NCBI GenBank assembly: GCA_003153315.1 | Contig: PLYA01000056.1 | Location: forward strand, 3,826 to 67,825 | DNA: 64,000 bases | Reading direction: 5' to 3' | Source: Bacteroidota bacterium | GTDB taxonomy: Bacteria; Bacteroidota; Bacteroidia; B-17B0; Aurantibacillaceae | In this document: positions 1-9,200 of the stretch, in pieces | Position numbering within the stretch: position 1 is the stretch's first letter | How the letters are laid out: every line of letters starts with the position of its first letter | Notes under the pieces: model-generated | Told to the model about the DNA's origin: nothing | What the model saw: only the letters and a program-made list of their open reading frames with translations | Database searches by the model: none | Made by a program: the position numbers and the translations under genes

Positions 1-1002
1 CCCTGCATACCCAGTAGCTATATTATTAGAAAAAGTTAAAAGAAGTGGACTATATGATTTAGGGTCTTTTATTTCTTGTAAAATTTTTACAGGGATATTA
101 GCATTTAATCCATTTAACTTTCTTATTAGATCATTTAATGCCGGATTAATTTTTGTTTTAACCAACTCTTTAGACTTTAAGGTTATAAACCTCTCATCAT
201 AATTTTGCTGCAATTCTAATTGGAAGTTTTTCATATAAACCTTAAATGCTTGCAGTTCTTCACTCATTTTTTCCCTTAATTCAAGAATATCATAAAATGA
301 CAATTTGGATAAGTTTGGTATGTTTAGATTTATTGTTTCTAAAATAATTGCGGGATTTACACTTATTTCTTTAGAAATACTATCATATGCATCTCGGAAT
401 TTGACGGAATTATAATAGCTCTGTATTATATTGTTTACCGCACTGCTCGTTGTTAAACATTGTTGCCCGGAACTGGTGTTATTCAATATTGTTTCTGCCA
501 ATAGAGAATAATATTTTAATGCAAATAAGCCCGCACCATCATTATCAATAGAAGTTATGAATTTTGGCACCTCCTCGTTAAATACTTGTGGAATTTCAAT
601 TCCATTTTTCAACTCATTTTTATCAATCTTTTTTATCTTGAATATATGATGCAAATTTTCAGAAATTGCCTCACTTAATTGTTTGTTACTTGATAATGAA
701 ATAAACTTTTGCTTTGTAATAGGATCGATGGTACTTTCTTCATGTGGCAGATACTCCAAAAATAGGTTTATTATACCCGCTTCAATTAATGGTTGTAAAT
801 GCTCTTCAAATGAATCTTCTATAAAATGTTGTTTACCTTTAAGGAAAGTTTTAACAACTTCTTTTGTTTCTGGATTCAAAGTTGCTTGAACAAAAAGTTG
901 ATAATAATTCGGAATTTCAATTTTATCAAAATACAAAGATGCCGTTTTAATTCCATCCAGTCCATCAACTGTATTGTGGGATATCATTTTTATCTTTTCC
1001 AT
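1..1002 (-). CDS. Uncharacterised protein, C-terminus cut by window edge
   Basis: This is an open frame of 334 codons running off the left edge of the window. It starts at an ATG (1002) and reads MEKIKMISHNTVDGLDGIKT. There is no signal peptide, membrane segment or motif I recognise. The middle contains a charged helical stretch (about residues 245-290, with ELREKMSEELQAFKVYM) that looks like a coiled coil. The composition is rich in Lys, Glu, Asn and Ile, and is predicted soluble and cytoplasmic. The codon use is more AT-rich than the T9SS genes that follow, and a repeat element separates it from them, so it may be accessory DNA. I do not recognise the family and assign no function. The frame is clean for 1 kb, which supports that it is real. 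Confidence 0.75.
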   Translation of the reverse strand, partial: MEKIKMISHNTVDGLDGIKTASLYFDKIEIPNYYQLFVQATLNPETKEVVKTFLKGKQHFIEDSFEEHLQPLIEAGIINLFLEYLPHEESTIDPITKQKFISLSSNKQLSEAISENLHHIFKIKKIDKNELKNGIEIPQVFNEEVPKFITSIDNDGAGLFALKYYSLLAETILNNTSSGQQCLTTSSAVNNIIQSYYNSVKFRDAYDSISKEISVNPAIILETINLNIPNLSKLSFYDILELREKMSEELQAFKVYMKNFQLELQQNYDERFITLKSKELVKTKINPALNDLIRKLNGLNANIPVKILQEIKDPKSYSPLLLTFSNNIATGYAG

Positions 1003-1162
1003 AAATGCCTATAAAATATGATTGATTTTTCTTAAAAAATGTAACCTAGTTTAGACACTTGCAATGTTTAATCTATGCTTATTCGTAATTATCTCTATCT
1101 GCCAAGCATAATTTTAAATATTTATAATTGCTTAAATTAAACTAAAGCAATACAAAAATATA

Positions 1163-1182
1163 CAAAAGCTCCTCAGCTTTTT
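1163..1182. terminator. Short hairpin with T-run, possible terminator
   Basis: A perfect stem AAAAGCT/AGCTTTT with a four-base loop is followed by TTTT on the plus strand. It lies in the spacer upstream of the partial gene at 1-1002. No plus-strand gene precedes it in the window, so its role is unclear. Confidence 0.3.
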
Positions 1183-1211
1183 ACATAAAACTTACATTCT
1201 TAATAAATGCA

Positions 1212-1356
1212 GCGTTAGGGATAGCAACGAAAATCCTTTTGTTGTAATCGACAAAAGATTGAAGTGTAAAGCCCGACCTTTGTAATCAAAGGGAACGCCC
1301 TAATACAGATTGCTTCGTTCCTCGCAATGACGATATGCTTCGCTCGCAATGACGAC
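1212..1356. repeat. Composite palindromic intergenic repeat (two REP-like modules)
   Basis: The 357-base spacer 1003-1359 holds a structured element and no gene. Module 1 (1212-1303) begins GCGTTAGGG and ends AACGCCCTAA, with internal hairpins CTTTTGT/ACAAAAG and CCTTTG/CAAAGG. Module 2 (1306-1356) contains two tandem copies of a sequence built around TGCTTCG and CTCGCAATGACG. A related module lies at 18529-18617. These resemble dispersed palindromic repeats common in Bacteroidota spacers. The element abuts the stop codon of the gene ending at 1360. Confidence 0.7.
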
Positions 1357-1359
1357 TGT

Positions 1360-2331
1360 CTAATTCTCAACCTTTACGCCTATCTTAAATTTGTATTTGG
1401 GCACGCCGCCAATAGGCGTGGTATAAAAAGGCATCAGCTCGCCATATTGATTGGTTATATACACTACAATGTTATTATTTTTAGAGTCTTGCTGTTTTAC
1501 AAACTGCACATCTAAAGAGGTGTTTATCTCGTCGGGTACTATTTTATGTTTGTTCTCTAACCAAACCCCGTTGCCCGATGATTTTGTGATGTCTCCCTTT
1601 TTTGCAACCGATACTACACGCAAAATACCGTCGTCATCAAAATCGAACACATTAATAACCACCGCCGTAATATCTTTGCCTACAAAAGGATAGAGGTGAG
1701 AAATAGAACCTTTGGCATCGGCCAGGCGCAAAGAATATTCGAACGCAAAAGCATTGCCCCCCTCTATGGGTTTATTTTCATTGGGCAAAGAAGACAGAAA
1801 CAGCCGGTATAAATTACCATCATTACCCTCTACGCCATCTATTATTAATTTAAATACATAACCGCCGTAATCGGACTGCAACTCTCCTTCAACCGGGTTA
1901 AATGGCCCGAAGGTGTACCATTTATCATCATACTCGGGTTCGCTGCCAAAAGTTTTGGAAGCTAACTGTATGCCGCTTTTATAATTGCCTGTGGGGGTTT
2001 GCTTTCTGGCATCGGGGTTGGATATAGCCCCCTTACCGCCATAAATGGTAAACTTGGTTTTGCTGTTAAAATCATCATGCACCTCATCATACTTACCACC
2101 AATTTCAGGATCGAACACACGAATGTAGATAGGGTTCTTCTCTGTTTTAGGAACTACAAAAAAGAATACCTGCACAAAGTCATCATCACCCCAGTCCTTT
2201 TCAGAAGCCTTACTAAAGGTACAGAGAAAAGGTATTTTTTCGTCGGGCGAAGGGGCTTGCTGGGCATTTGCCAAAGGCGAATTAAAGATTGCAAGCGAAA
2301 GGCTAAAAATGAAGAGACTTATTTTTTTCAT
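1360..2331 (-). CDS. Exported protein of unknown function in T9SS cassette
   Basis: A 323-residue protein with a clear signal peptide (residues 1-24, hydrophobic core then ANAQQ). The mature part is rich in Asp, Gly, Phe and Tyr, with predicted beta structure and acidic stretches such as DWGDDDFVQVFFF and FDFDDDGI, the latter resembling a calcium-binding loop. No catalytic motif is visible. It is the last gene of a four-gene minus-strand cluster and begins three bases after the PD40/PKD gene stops. I infer a periplasmic or surface accessory role linked to the adhesin and PorP/SprF protein upstream. The family is not recognised. Confidence 0.8.
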   Translation of the reverse strand: MKKISLFIFSLSLAIFNSPLANAQQAPSPDEKIPFLCTFSKASEKDWGDDDFVQVFFFVVPKTEKNPIYIRVFDPEIGGKYDEVHDDFNSKTKFTIYGGKGAISNPDARKQTPTGNYKSGIQLASKTFGSEPEYDDKWYTFGPFNPVEGELQSDYGGYVFKLIIDGVEGNDGNLYRLFLSSLPNENKPIEGGNAFAFEYSLRLADAKGSISHLYPFVGKDITAVVINVFDFDDDGILRVVSVAKKGDITKSSGNGVWLENKHKIVPDEINTSLDVQFVKQQDSKNNNIVVYITNQYGELMPFYTTPIGGVPKYKFKIGVKVEN

Positions 2332-2334
2332 AGT

Positions 2335-3756
2335 TTATTTTTTTATAACGCGTATTGTTTTTTGTGTGCACATATTTTCTAATACTCCGGTGATGTTGTT
2401 TTTAGTAACCAGACCTAGTTTTATGGTGTAGGTACCTGTTTTTTTATAGACATGTTGCGCAGAGATGCCTGTAGAAAATTTATCATCGCCAAAAAACCAA
2501 TGAGCTTCGCGGATGGTATGATCGGGAATAACCACATTCCATATATCTAAGGCAAAGGCTTGATTGGCTATTTGTGTATCAGCACAATCGATATAAAATT
2601 TGGAAGAGGGATCAACCACAAAGTCATAGCTTACCTGGTTGGTAAACAAGGTACCCGATTTTTTATCTAATATATTTAATTGAACAACATAAGTGCCCGG
2701 TTTGCTGAAACAATGCTTGGCACTGAGCCCTCTCTTTTTTGAACCATCGCCAAAGTCCCATTCATAAACCATTCCTAAAGTATCTTTGGTGCTTAAAGAA
2801 GCTTCTTCAAAAAAGGTATAACAATATTTGGGTGTTATGTTGGGCGTGCACTTATCAAAATCAGGGTACTTGTTTCTAAAATAATAGATGTCATCACTTT
2901 TCACAGTATCTCTGTTAGAAGAAAGATACCCACATCTTTCGGTAGAGTCAATCCATACGCCAAAATCATCGTAAGTGCTGTTTATAGGTAAACTTAATAG
3001 TTGCAAGACAGAATCTTTTAAGTTAAAGGAATAGATATCTAAGCCTCCAAAACCCTTTTTTCTATTGGCGGAAAAATACAACATGTTGTTTACCGAAACA
3101 AAAGGAAAAATTTCGTTAACCGTGCTATTAATTTTACGTCCTAAGTTTCTTGGAATGGTCCAGGTTCCGTTTTTAAAGGTTGAATAATACAAATCCATAC
3201 CGCCATATCCTCCTTTAACATCCGATGAAAAGATAAGTGTTTTGCCATCTTTCAATAAAGCAGGGTGGCAATAGGAAAAATTTTCTGTACAAAAAGGAAG
3301 CACTTCGGGCTTGCTCCATTTATCGTTTACCTTTTTCGAAATAAAAATACTTAAAGGCGTTTTATTGTTTGCGTTTGTTCTTTTTACATCGTTGCTGGTT
3401 ATATAGAGTTCTGTTCCCTCTTTATTAAAACAAATGGGCCCATCATCGTTCCTGGTATTTATTTCAGAAAAAGAGGATGGCTTTTTAAAATTGATGGAAT
3501 CTTTTCTTTCGGCATAAAACATATCCGTAATATCCTGCGTAGTTTCTGCATTCAGGTAGGTAACACCAACTCTGTTTGCACGGCCGGATGCGAAGTATAA
3601 TTTTTTGTTGAATAAAAACGGACTAAAATCAGATTGCTTTGAATTGATGTTGATGCTGTGTATTTCAAATCTGGTAGAATCTCCGCTTTGGGCAATAGTT
3701 GAAGTATGCAAATAAATAAAAAACAACACACCTATTAAACACCTATAACACCTCAT
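2335..3756 (-). CDS. PD40 beta-propeller and PKD-domain exported protein
   Basis: A 473-residue protein with an N-terminal signal segment (residues 1-22, ending TIAQS). Residues about 30-290 contain PD40/WD40-like propeller blades, seen as repeated motifs LYFASGR, LYITSND, LIFSSDVKGGYGGMDLYYS and LYFSANRKKGFGGLDIYSF. Two PKD-like domains follow (about 310-390 and 390-470), each with the WxFGD hallmark (YEWDFGDGS, AHWFFGDDK). The propeller resembles the N-terminal part of PorE-type OmpA proteins, but no OmpA peptidoglycan-binding domain is present. It lies three bases after the PorP/SprF gene, so it is probably co-transcribed and may help assemble the adhesin at the surface. The domain reading is firm and the role is inferred. 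Confidence 0.85.
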   Translation of the reverse strand: MRCYRCLIGVLFFIYLHTSTIAQSGDSTRFEIHSININSKQSDFSPFLFNKKLYFASGRANRVGVTYLNAETTQDITDMFYAERKDSINFKKPSSFSEINTRNDDGPICFNKEGTELYITSNDVKRTNANNKTPLSIFISKKVNDKWSKPEVLPFCTENFSYCHPALLKDGKTLIFSSDVKGGYGGMDLYYSTFKNGTWTIPRNLGRKINSTVNEIFPFVSVNNMLYFSANRKKGFGGLDIYSFNLKDSVLQLLSLPINSTYDDFGVWIDSTERCGYLSSNRDTVKSDDIYYFRNKYPDFDKCTPNITPKYCYTFFEEASLSTKDTLGMVYEWDFGDGSKKRGLSAKHCFSKPGTYVVQLNILDKKSGTLFTNQVSYDFVVDPSSKFYIDCADTQIANQAFALDIWNVVIPDHTIREAHWFFGDDKFSTGISAQHVYKKTGTYTIKLGLVTKNNITGVLENMCTQKTIRVIKK

Positions 3757-3759
3757 ACC

Positions 3760-4644
3760 TTAAAAATAGCGCGGACTTTGTGGTTTTATTTTATACCCAA
3801 AGTCATATTTCAACATCACTTCATGCGAACCTTTTACAAATGTTTTTAATTTAGACGTGGTATAATCATACGAATAGCCCACACTAAATTGCTTATTAAT
3901 ATTGCAGGTAGCTAAGAAAACCATTGCATCATTGGTACGGTAAGAATACCCAATACCAAAGGCTTTAAAATAAATATTAGCATTTATATCAATCTCCACA
4001 GGAGAATCTTTAATATACTTTACTAATACAGATGGTTTGATTTTAATGTCATCTGAAACATTAATAAGATAGCCTGCTGTAAGAAGTGCTGACCTAAATA
4101 CATTTTTCGAGAGTCCTATCGAAATTAATTCGGGAGATGAAAACCCTGCATAAAATTTTTGTGCTTTGTAGTATATGCCAAAACCTGTTTGTGGTAAGTT
4201 TTGCTGACTATATTGGTTTGTAAACACCACATCTCCGGGAGTGGTAGTTTGAATGGCATTCCAATTGTTTCTTGTAAAATTAACTCCTGCCTGCAACCCA
4301 AAGGATAAACTGCTTTTCTTAAAGAAAATCCTGTAAGCAAAAACTCCATTTATTACATTTTGTGTGGTAATGCCATATTGGTCGGTTATAAATAGGAGAC
4401 CTACATTTAGTTTTTTGTTTTTTAACGGAGTATGTAAACTAAATGTACCGGTTTTGGGCGCACCATCAAAACCAACCCATTGATTGCGATATACGGCAGT
4501 AGCATTAAGCATATCATTACTTCCGGCATAGGCGGGGTTTACTAATAAGCCATTAAACATATACTGACTATATAGATTATCATGCTGCGCATTTACACGC
4601 AGTATGGTAAAAGATATAATAGCTATGAGTAAAAGTTTCTTCAT
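3760..4644 (-). CDS. PorP/SprF family outer-membrane protein
   Basis: A 294-residue protein with a signal peptide (residues 1-19, ending VNAQ) and the family hallmark just after it, QYMFNGLLVNPAYAGS. The rest alternates short amphipathic strands typical of an outer-membrane beta barrel (for example LSFGLQAGVNF, KFYAGFSS, FGIGYSYRT) and ends in an aromatic residue. Members of this family assist secretion or surface attachment of T9SS cargo that carries type-B C-terminal domains, as SprF does for SprB in gliding Flavobacterium. The start overlaps the stop of the adhesin gene by four bases (ATGA), which couples the two genes. Confidence in the family is high. The specific pairing with the adhesin is inferred from that overlap. 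Confidence 0.93.
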   Translation of the reverse strand: MKKLLLIAIISFTILRVNAQHDNLYSQYMFNGLLVNPAYAGSNDMLNATAVYRNQWVGFDGAPKTGTFSLHTPLKNKKLNVGLLFITDQYGITTQNVINGVFAYRIFFKKSSLSFGLQAGVNFTRNNWNAIQTTTPGDVVFTNQYSQQNLPQTGFGIYYKAQKFYAGFSSPELISIGLSKNVFRSALLTAGYLINVSDDIKIKPSVLVKYIKDSPVEIDINANIYFKAFGIGYSYRTNDAMVFLATCNINKQFSVGYSYDYTTSKLKTFVKGSHEVMLKYDFGYKIKPQSPRYF

Positions 4645-7600
4645 TTTCTTTTTAATACTACAAACCCTTTAAATGTATTCTTATTAGGAATTTCCAATGT
4701 GTAAAAATAAGTATCGTCACTCAGGTTTTCTCCCGACATGTTTTTTCCGCTCCAATCATTTTTATAATCAGTACTTTCATATACCTCATTACCCCAGCGG
4801 TTAAACACATTTAGTTTTACATTGTTGTAATCTTCAAGGCCTCTTATTTCAAAATAATCATTTGTAGCATCACCATTAGGTGAGAACCCATTAGGAATGA
4901 TTAATGCTTCTACAGTAATAATAACATCATCAAAAGAGACAGGGCAAGCTCCGTTTGAAATAGTCCATTGCAAAATATTTTGTCCAGTTTGAAGATTGCT
5001 TACTTGGGTGTTTGCACTATTGTTGTTTACAAAGGTTCCGCTACCTGAAAAAACAGACCATATCCCCGAACCTATTAGAGGAACATTTCCGTTTAATGAG
5101 ATAGAAGAATTATAAATGGTAGTATCTATTCCTGCATGAGCAATGGTAGGCATAGAATCTACGCTAACCGCAATTGTATTAGTGGCAGAACATCCTGATA
5201 AAGTAATGCTTAACGTATAAGTACCCACATTAAGTTCGGTAGCATTAGTAATGGTAGCGGTATGAGAAGATGCTGTAAATCCATTAGGACCATTCCATTG
5301 GTAGGTTGCACCTGAAATAGCATTACCAAAAAGCTTGATTGGTTGCCCAACACAAACAGATGAGCTACCCGTTGCTGCAACTGTAGGTGTAGGTTTTACA
5401 TTTACAATAGCAACAGTTGAATTAACACACCCATTCATATCAGTTCCTGTAATGGTGTAATTAGTAGTTATGGTTGGTGATGGACTAATAGTTGCACCTG
5501 TTGTAGAAGTATTCCATATATAAGTGTTTGCGCCATTTGCAGTTAATGTAGCACTAGTTCCTTTACAAATAGTGGCATTATTTACTGTTATGGTTGGCAA
5601 GGGATTTACTACCACAGCTGATGTGGCTGTATTTCGACAATTATTAGCATTAGTTCCGGTAACAGTATAAGTTGTGTTTACGGTTGGCGAAGGAGTAATT
5701 GTCGGACTTATTGCACTTGTATTCCATGTATAGGTATTGGCTCCACTTGCAGTTAAAGTGGCAGAGCTCCCTCTACAAACAGTAGCATTGTTTACGGTAA
5801 TAATGGGTAAAGGATTTACGGTTACAGTTGATGTAGCTGTGTTTTTACAATTATGAATATCCGTTCCGGCAACTGTATAATTGGTAGTTACTGTTGGCGA
5901 AGAAGTAATTGTCGGACCTGTTGCACTTGTATTCCATGTATAAGTATTAGCTCCATTTGCTGTTAAAGTAGCTGTGTTTCCTTTACAAATGGTAGGGCTA
6001 TTTATTGTTATGGTTGGTAAAGGATTTACGGTTACCATACATGTAGTTGTTCCTAAGCAACTACCTGTTGTACCTGTAACCGTATAGACCGTTGTTGTTA
6101 GTGGGCTTGCCGTTACCGTATTATTAGTGGGGAGTCCGCTTGAAGGAGACCATGTGTAATTTGTAGCACCATTGGCAGTTAGCGTCGTAGTTGCTCCGAT
6201 ACAAATAGTAGCATTATTTACTGTAATAACAGGTAAAGGATTTACGGTTAACGTTGATGTAGCTGTGTTCTTACAATTATTTATGTCAGTTCCGGTAACT
6301 GTATAATTAGTAGTTACGGTTGGTGATGGACTAATTGTTGCACCTGTTGCACTAGTGTTCCAAGTATAAGTATTTGCACCTGATGCTGTAAGGGTTGCTG
6401 AATTCCCAGTACAAATAGTAGCACTGTTTACCGTTACCGTTACAGTTGGTGTTGGATTAATTGTTACGGTTGATGTAGTAAAAGAAGTACATCCTCCCGA
6501 TGTTCCTATAATGGTATATGTTGTAGTAACTGTAGGGCTTGCAATTACAACACTTGTACTTGTAGAACTTAATCCTGTGGCAGGTGTCCAGCTATATGTA
6601 GCAGCACCATTAGCCGTTAAAGTAGCCGTAGTTCCTCTGCAAATAGTAGCGTTGTTTACCGTTACAGTTGGTGTGGGATTTACCGTTACAGTTGATGTAG
6701 CTGTTGCAGAACAACCGCTATGTGTGCCCATAACAGTATAAATACTTATAACACTGGGTGTAGCAGCTACCGTACTTCCCGTAGTGGTATTTAAACCTGT
6801 TGCTGGCGACCAACTATAACTTGTTGGAGAAGGTCCCCCGCTTGCCGTTAAAATAGCCAAGCTACCTGCACAAACTGTAGCACTGTTCACGGAAACTGTA
6901 AAACCAGGAGCTATACTAAAATTAAATGTTCCTGTAACTGTAGTACTTGGGCAACTGGCAGCCGGAGGTATAAATGTATAAGTAACCGTATAATTACCCG
7001 CTGCAAGCAAAGCTGGGTTTATTAAACTCTTGCCGTTATGATAATCGGTTAAGGCAATTGAATAGCTGGCAGGTGCTATAGTAAAAATAGCCGTTCCAAT
7101 ATCGGTTCCGGCAGGTACTATATCTGTAAAAGTATGGGTTCCAACAGTTAATAAACTAAAGGTACCTACAGGAGATAAGGTAGTAGTACCTATCCAGCAA
7201 TCCACTAATTGAACCGTTGATCCGCCAAGTAAACTCGAATACGAAAAATCAAAATTATGTTGCTGATTGGGGTCTAAATAAATCTTATTAATAGCCCATA
7301 TGGATCCATTAGGACAAGGACCACCACCACCTACCGGATAAACACAACTTGCAGACGGACCAACACAAAGCAAATCGGTGCCGCCTTCATAAAAAGTTTC
7401 AGTAGTATTTGAACAAAATCCTGCATCAAGTAAGCTAATAGCATACTGACTCGAAATGCAAGGGGTGGCAATATTACTGGTATTAGCTACATTAATATGA
7501 AAAGGGATAGAGCCGCAGCTAAGCGTTTGCCCTGAATTTACGATATTACCGGAAGTATCTATTCCGTATAACATTACAGGACTATATGGGCATTGCGCTT

Positions 7601-7679
7601 TAGCTTTATAAGTACTGATAATAAATATCAGACTAAGAACTACTTTAGATAAATAAGTTATGTAATTTTTTCTACTCAA
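4641..7679 (-). CDS. Repeat-rich secreted adhesin with T9SS type-B sorting domain
   Basis: A 1012-residue protein with a signal peptide (residues 1-29, ending KAKAQ) and a unique N-terminal region to about 258. Seven tandem Ig/PKD-like repeats of 70-74 residues follow (about 259-763), each with the pattern VNNATIC...ATLTANGA...YTW...TYTVTGT...TVTVNPLP. Then come two more diverged domains and a gliding-motility-associated (type-B) C-terminal domain (about 925-1012) with the hallmarks PNGFSPNGD, FNRWGNEVY and TFKGFVVLKRK. Such proteins cross the outer membrane by T9SS and form surface adhesins or filaments. The only usable start is TTG at 7679. A promoter-like TAGATTTG (7682-7689) lies just two bases upstream, so either the transcript is nearly leaderless or that box is fortuitous. 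Confidence 0.92.
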   Translation of the reverse strand: MSRKNYITYLSKVVLSLIFIISTYKAKAQCPYSPVMLYGIDTSGNIVNSGQTLSCGSIPFHINVANTSNIATPCISSQYAISLLDAGFCSNTTETFYEGGTDLLCVGPSASCVYPVGGGGPCPNGSIWAINKIYLDPNQQHNFDFSYSSLLGGSTVQLVDCWIGTTTLSPVGTFSLLTVGTHTFTDIVPAGTDIGTAIFTIAPASYSIALTDYHNGKSLINPALLAAGNYTVTYTFIPPAASCPSTTVTGTFNFSIAPGFTVSVNSATVCAGSLAILTASGGPSPTSYSWSPATGLNTTTGSTVAATPSVISIYTVMGTHSGCSATATSTVTVNPTPTVTVNNATICRGTTATLTANGAATYSWTPATGLSSTSTSVVIASPTVTTTYTIIGTSGGCTSFTTSTVTINPTPTVTVTVNSATICTGNSATLTASGANTYTWNTSATGATISPSPTVTTNYTVTGTDINNCKNTATSTLTVNPLPVITVNNATICIGATTTLTANGATNYTWSPSSGLPTNNTVTASPLTTTVYTVTGTTGSCLGTTTCMVTVNPLPTITINSPTICKGNTATLTANGANTYTWNTSATGPTITSSPTVTTNYTVAGTDIHNCKNTATSTVTVNPLPIITVNNATVCRGSSATLTASGANTYTWNTSAISPTITPSPTVNTTYTVTGTNANNCRNTATSAVVVNPLPTITVNNATICKGTSATLTANGANTYIWNTSTTGATISPSPTITTNYTITGTDMNGCVNSTVAIVNVKPTPTVAATGSSSVCVGQPIKLFGNAISGATYQWNGPNGFTASSHTATITNATELNVGTYTLSITLSGCSATNTIAVSVDSMPTIAHAGIDTTIYNSSISLNGNVPLIGSGIWSVFSGSGTFVNNNSANTQVSNLQTGQNILQWTISNGACPVSFDDVIITVEALIIPNGFSPNGDATNDYFEIRGLEDYNNVKLNVFNRWGNEVYESTDYKNDWSGKNMSGENLSDDTYFYTLEIPNKNTFKGFVVLKRK
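5388..6903 (-). repeat. Seven tandem adhesin repeats (about 210-225 bp each)
   Basis: This is the coding repeat block of the adhesin gene. Each unit encodes one Ig/PKD-like module with a conserved Cys in the ATIC motif and a second Cys before the linker NPLP. Units 3, 5, 6 and 7 are the most alike, with the YTWNTSA motif, while units 2 and 4 carry a variant middle (TYSWTPATGL, NYTWSPSSGL). The alternation suggests duplication by unequal crossover. Confidence 0.85.
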
Positions 7680-7782
7680 TACAAATCTATAACCCGCTTA
7701 TTACAGCGCATGAGCTATAAATGTACTAAAAATAATTAAATCAACAAAAGAATAATAATCAGTATTTATAAATATTGGGTGG

Positions 7783-9129
7783 TTATTTAAGCATACTTAA
7801 AATCTCTTTTTCAACTTCTTCGCTGTCCCATTTTTGTTCGATACCCGATTTAGACATAATCATATCCATAATGGCCTGTTGCTTTTGCCCTTCTTTTTGG
7901 GCAGTGCTGTAACGAATATGCGGACTATACGTAACCATGCTGTATAAAGGAATCCATTTATCCGGGTGTTTTTCGTTAAAACGTGCTTCAATTTTCTTTT
8001 GCAATAAAAAGATAGGATCGGTAGTTTTATCACGCATTTCCACAAAATTAGCAATAGCCAAATCTGCAATGGCATCTCCATCCGGTTTGCGCAGGGTTTG
8101 ATATTCGGGGAAGATAGCCTCCCAGTTTTCTTTATGTTTAGTAATCAATTCATCCAACACCACACAGTCTTCAAAGCCACAATTCATTCCTTGTCCATAG
8201 AAAGGAACTATGGCATGCGCTGCATCACCAATCAAAGCAATTTTGTTGTCAAAGGTCCATGGGAAACATTTTACGGTTACTAAAGAGGATACGGGGTTAT
8301 TCATAAAATCATCCAACAGCGTAGGCATTAAAGGCACTGCACTGGGGAACTCTTCATCAAAGAATTTCTTTACCGCCTCTTTCGTTTTTAATTTGGCAAA
8401 CGATTTCTCTCCTTCAAAAGGTAAGAACAAAGTACAGGTAAAATTACCATCGGGGTTAGGCAAGGCAATCATCATAAAACTTCCGCGGGGCCATATATGC
8501 AGCGCGTTCTTCTCCAACAAAAACTCGCCGTTTTTGCCGGGAGGGATAATCAATTCTTTATAACCTGCTTCAATATAATGCTGGTTGTATTCAAACCTGT
8601 CGCTGCTAAGCTGCATGTTTAAACGACTTGCCGCAAAAGCACCATCGGCACCAAACAACAAATCGCTTTTAGATGAAGTAGTTTGCTTAGTTGAATCGTT
8701 TTCGAAATGAGCCGTAAGACTTGCTCTATCTACTTGTGTGCAACGCTCATTAAAGTGAATTTTAACATTAGATTGTTGCTCGGCTAAATCCATCAGCCTC
8801 ATGTTAATCTCCCCACGGGAAACAGAATAAATAGCCTGATCTTTTTTACCATAAGGAAAGAACCCGGTTGAACCATCTCTGTTATGAATAAACCTGCCGT
8901 ACATAGGAATAGCAATTTTCTTAATCTCATCGGCTATGCCAACGCCCTGCAAACCTCGCCAACCTCTATCGCTAAGAGCCAAGTTAATAGACTTGCCTGC
9001 GCTGATGGTTGTTTTGCGCATATCGGGCCTACGTTCGTAGATGTTTATTTTGTACCCGCGTTTTGCCAGATAAATAGACAGCAAAGAACCTACCAGTCCT
9101 GCGCCTACAATGTTTATTTGTTTACTCAT
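7783..9129 (-). CDS. kmo: Kynurenine 3-monooxygenase
   Basis: A 448-residue FAD monooxygenase that hydroxylates L-kynurenine with NADPH and oxygen, a step of aerobic tryptophan degradation and of the kynurenine route to NAD. The dinucleotide-binding motif GAGLVG lies at residues 9-14, followed by YERRPD at the end of the second strand. The KMO-type segment SAGKSINLALSDRGW is present, and the second FAD motif is seen as ALIGDAAHAIVPFYGQGMNC. The length fits the family. The start is ATG at 9129 with a good promoter upstream (9145-9178). No other kynurenine-pathway gene is adjacent; neighbours on both sides are unrelated, so it appears to be a single-gene unit. Confidence 0.95.
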   Translation of the reverse strand: MSKQINIVGAGLVGSLLSIYLAKRGYKINIYERRPDMRKTTISAGKSINLALSDRGWRGLQGVGIADEIKKIAIPMYGRFIHNRDGSTGFFPYGKKDQAIYSVSRGEINMRLMDLAEQQSNVKIHFNERCTQVDRASLTAHFENDSTKQTTSSKSDLLFGADGAFAASRLNMQLSSDRFEYNQHYIEAGYKELIIPPGKNGEFLLEKNALHIWPRGSFMMIALPNPDGNFTCTLFLPFEGEKSFAKLKTKEAVKKFFDEEFPSAVPLMPTLLDDFMNNPVSSLVTVKCFPWTFDNKIALIGDAAHAIVPFYGQGMNCGFEDCVVLDELITKHKENWEAIFPEYQTLRKPDGDAIADLAIANFVEMRDKTTDPIFLLQKKIEARFNEKHPDKWIPLYSMVTYSPHIRYSTAQKEGQKQQAIMDMIMSKSGIEQKWDSEEVEKEILSMLK

Positions 9130-9144
9130 AACTACAAATTAAAT

Positions 9145-9178
9145 CAAATTTAACTTTACATCGACTGATAAAAATCAA
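9145..9178 (-). promoter_or_regulatory. Bacteroidota-type promoter of kmo
   Basis: On the minus strand the -7 box TAAATTTG (9152 to 9145) fits TAnnTTTG exactly. A TTG (9178 to 9176) lies 23 bp upstream, at the limit of the usual -33 spacing. The box ends 15 bp before the kmo ATG. Confidence 0.6.
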
Positions 9179-9200
9179 TCGTTTAAATTATTCTATTCTA

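Noticed and set aside
1003-1359. tRNA or other known RNA gene in the first spacer
   Set aside because: Hairpins are present, but no cloverleaf or conserved T-loop is seen; they belong to the palindromic repeats.
2335-3756. PorE-type OmpA protein
   Set aside because: The propeller resembles PorE, but the peptidoglycan-binding OmpA domain is absent, so I did not assign the name.
6511-6741. Plus-strand Val-rich protein
   Set aside because: It is the antisense of the adhesin repeats and reflects their Thr-rich codon composition.
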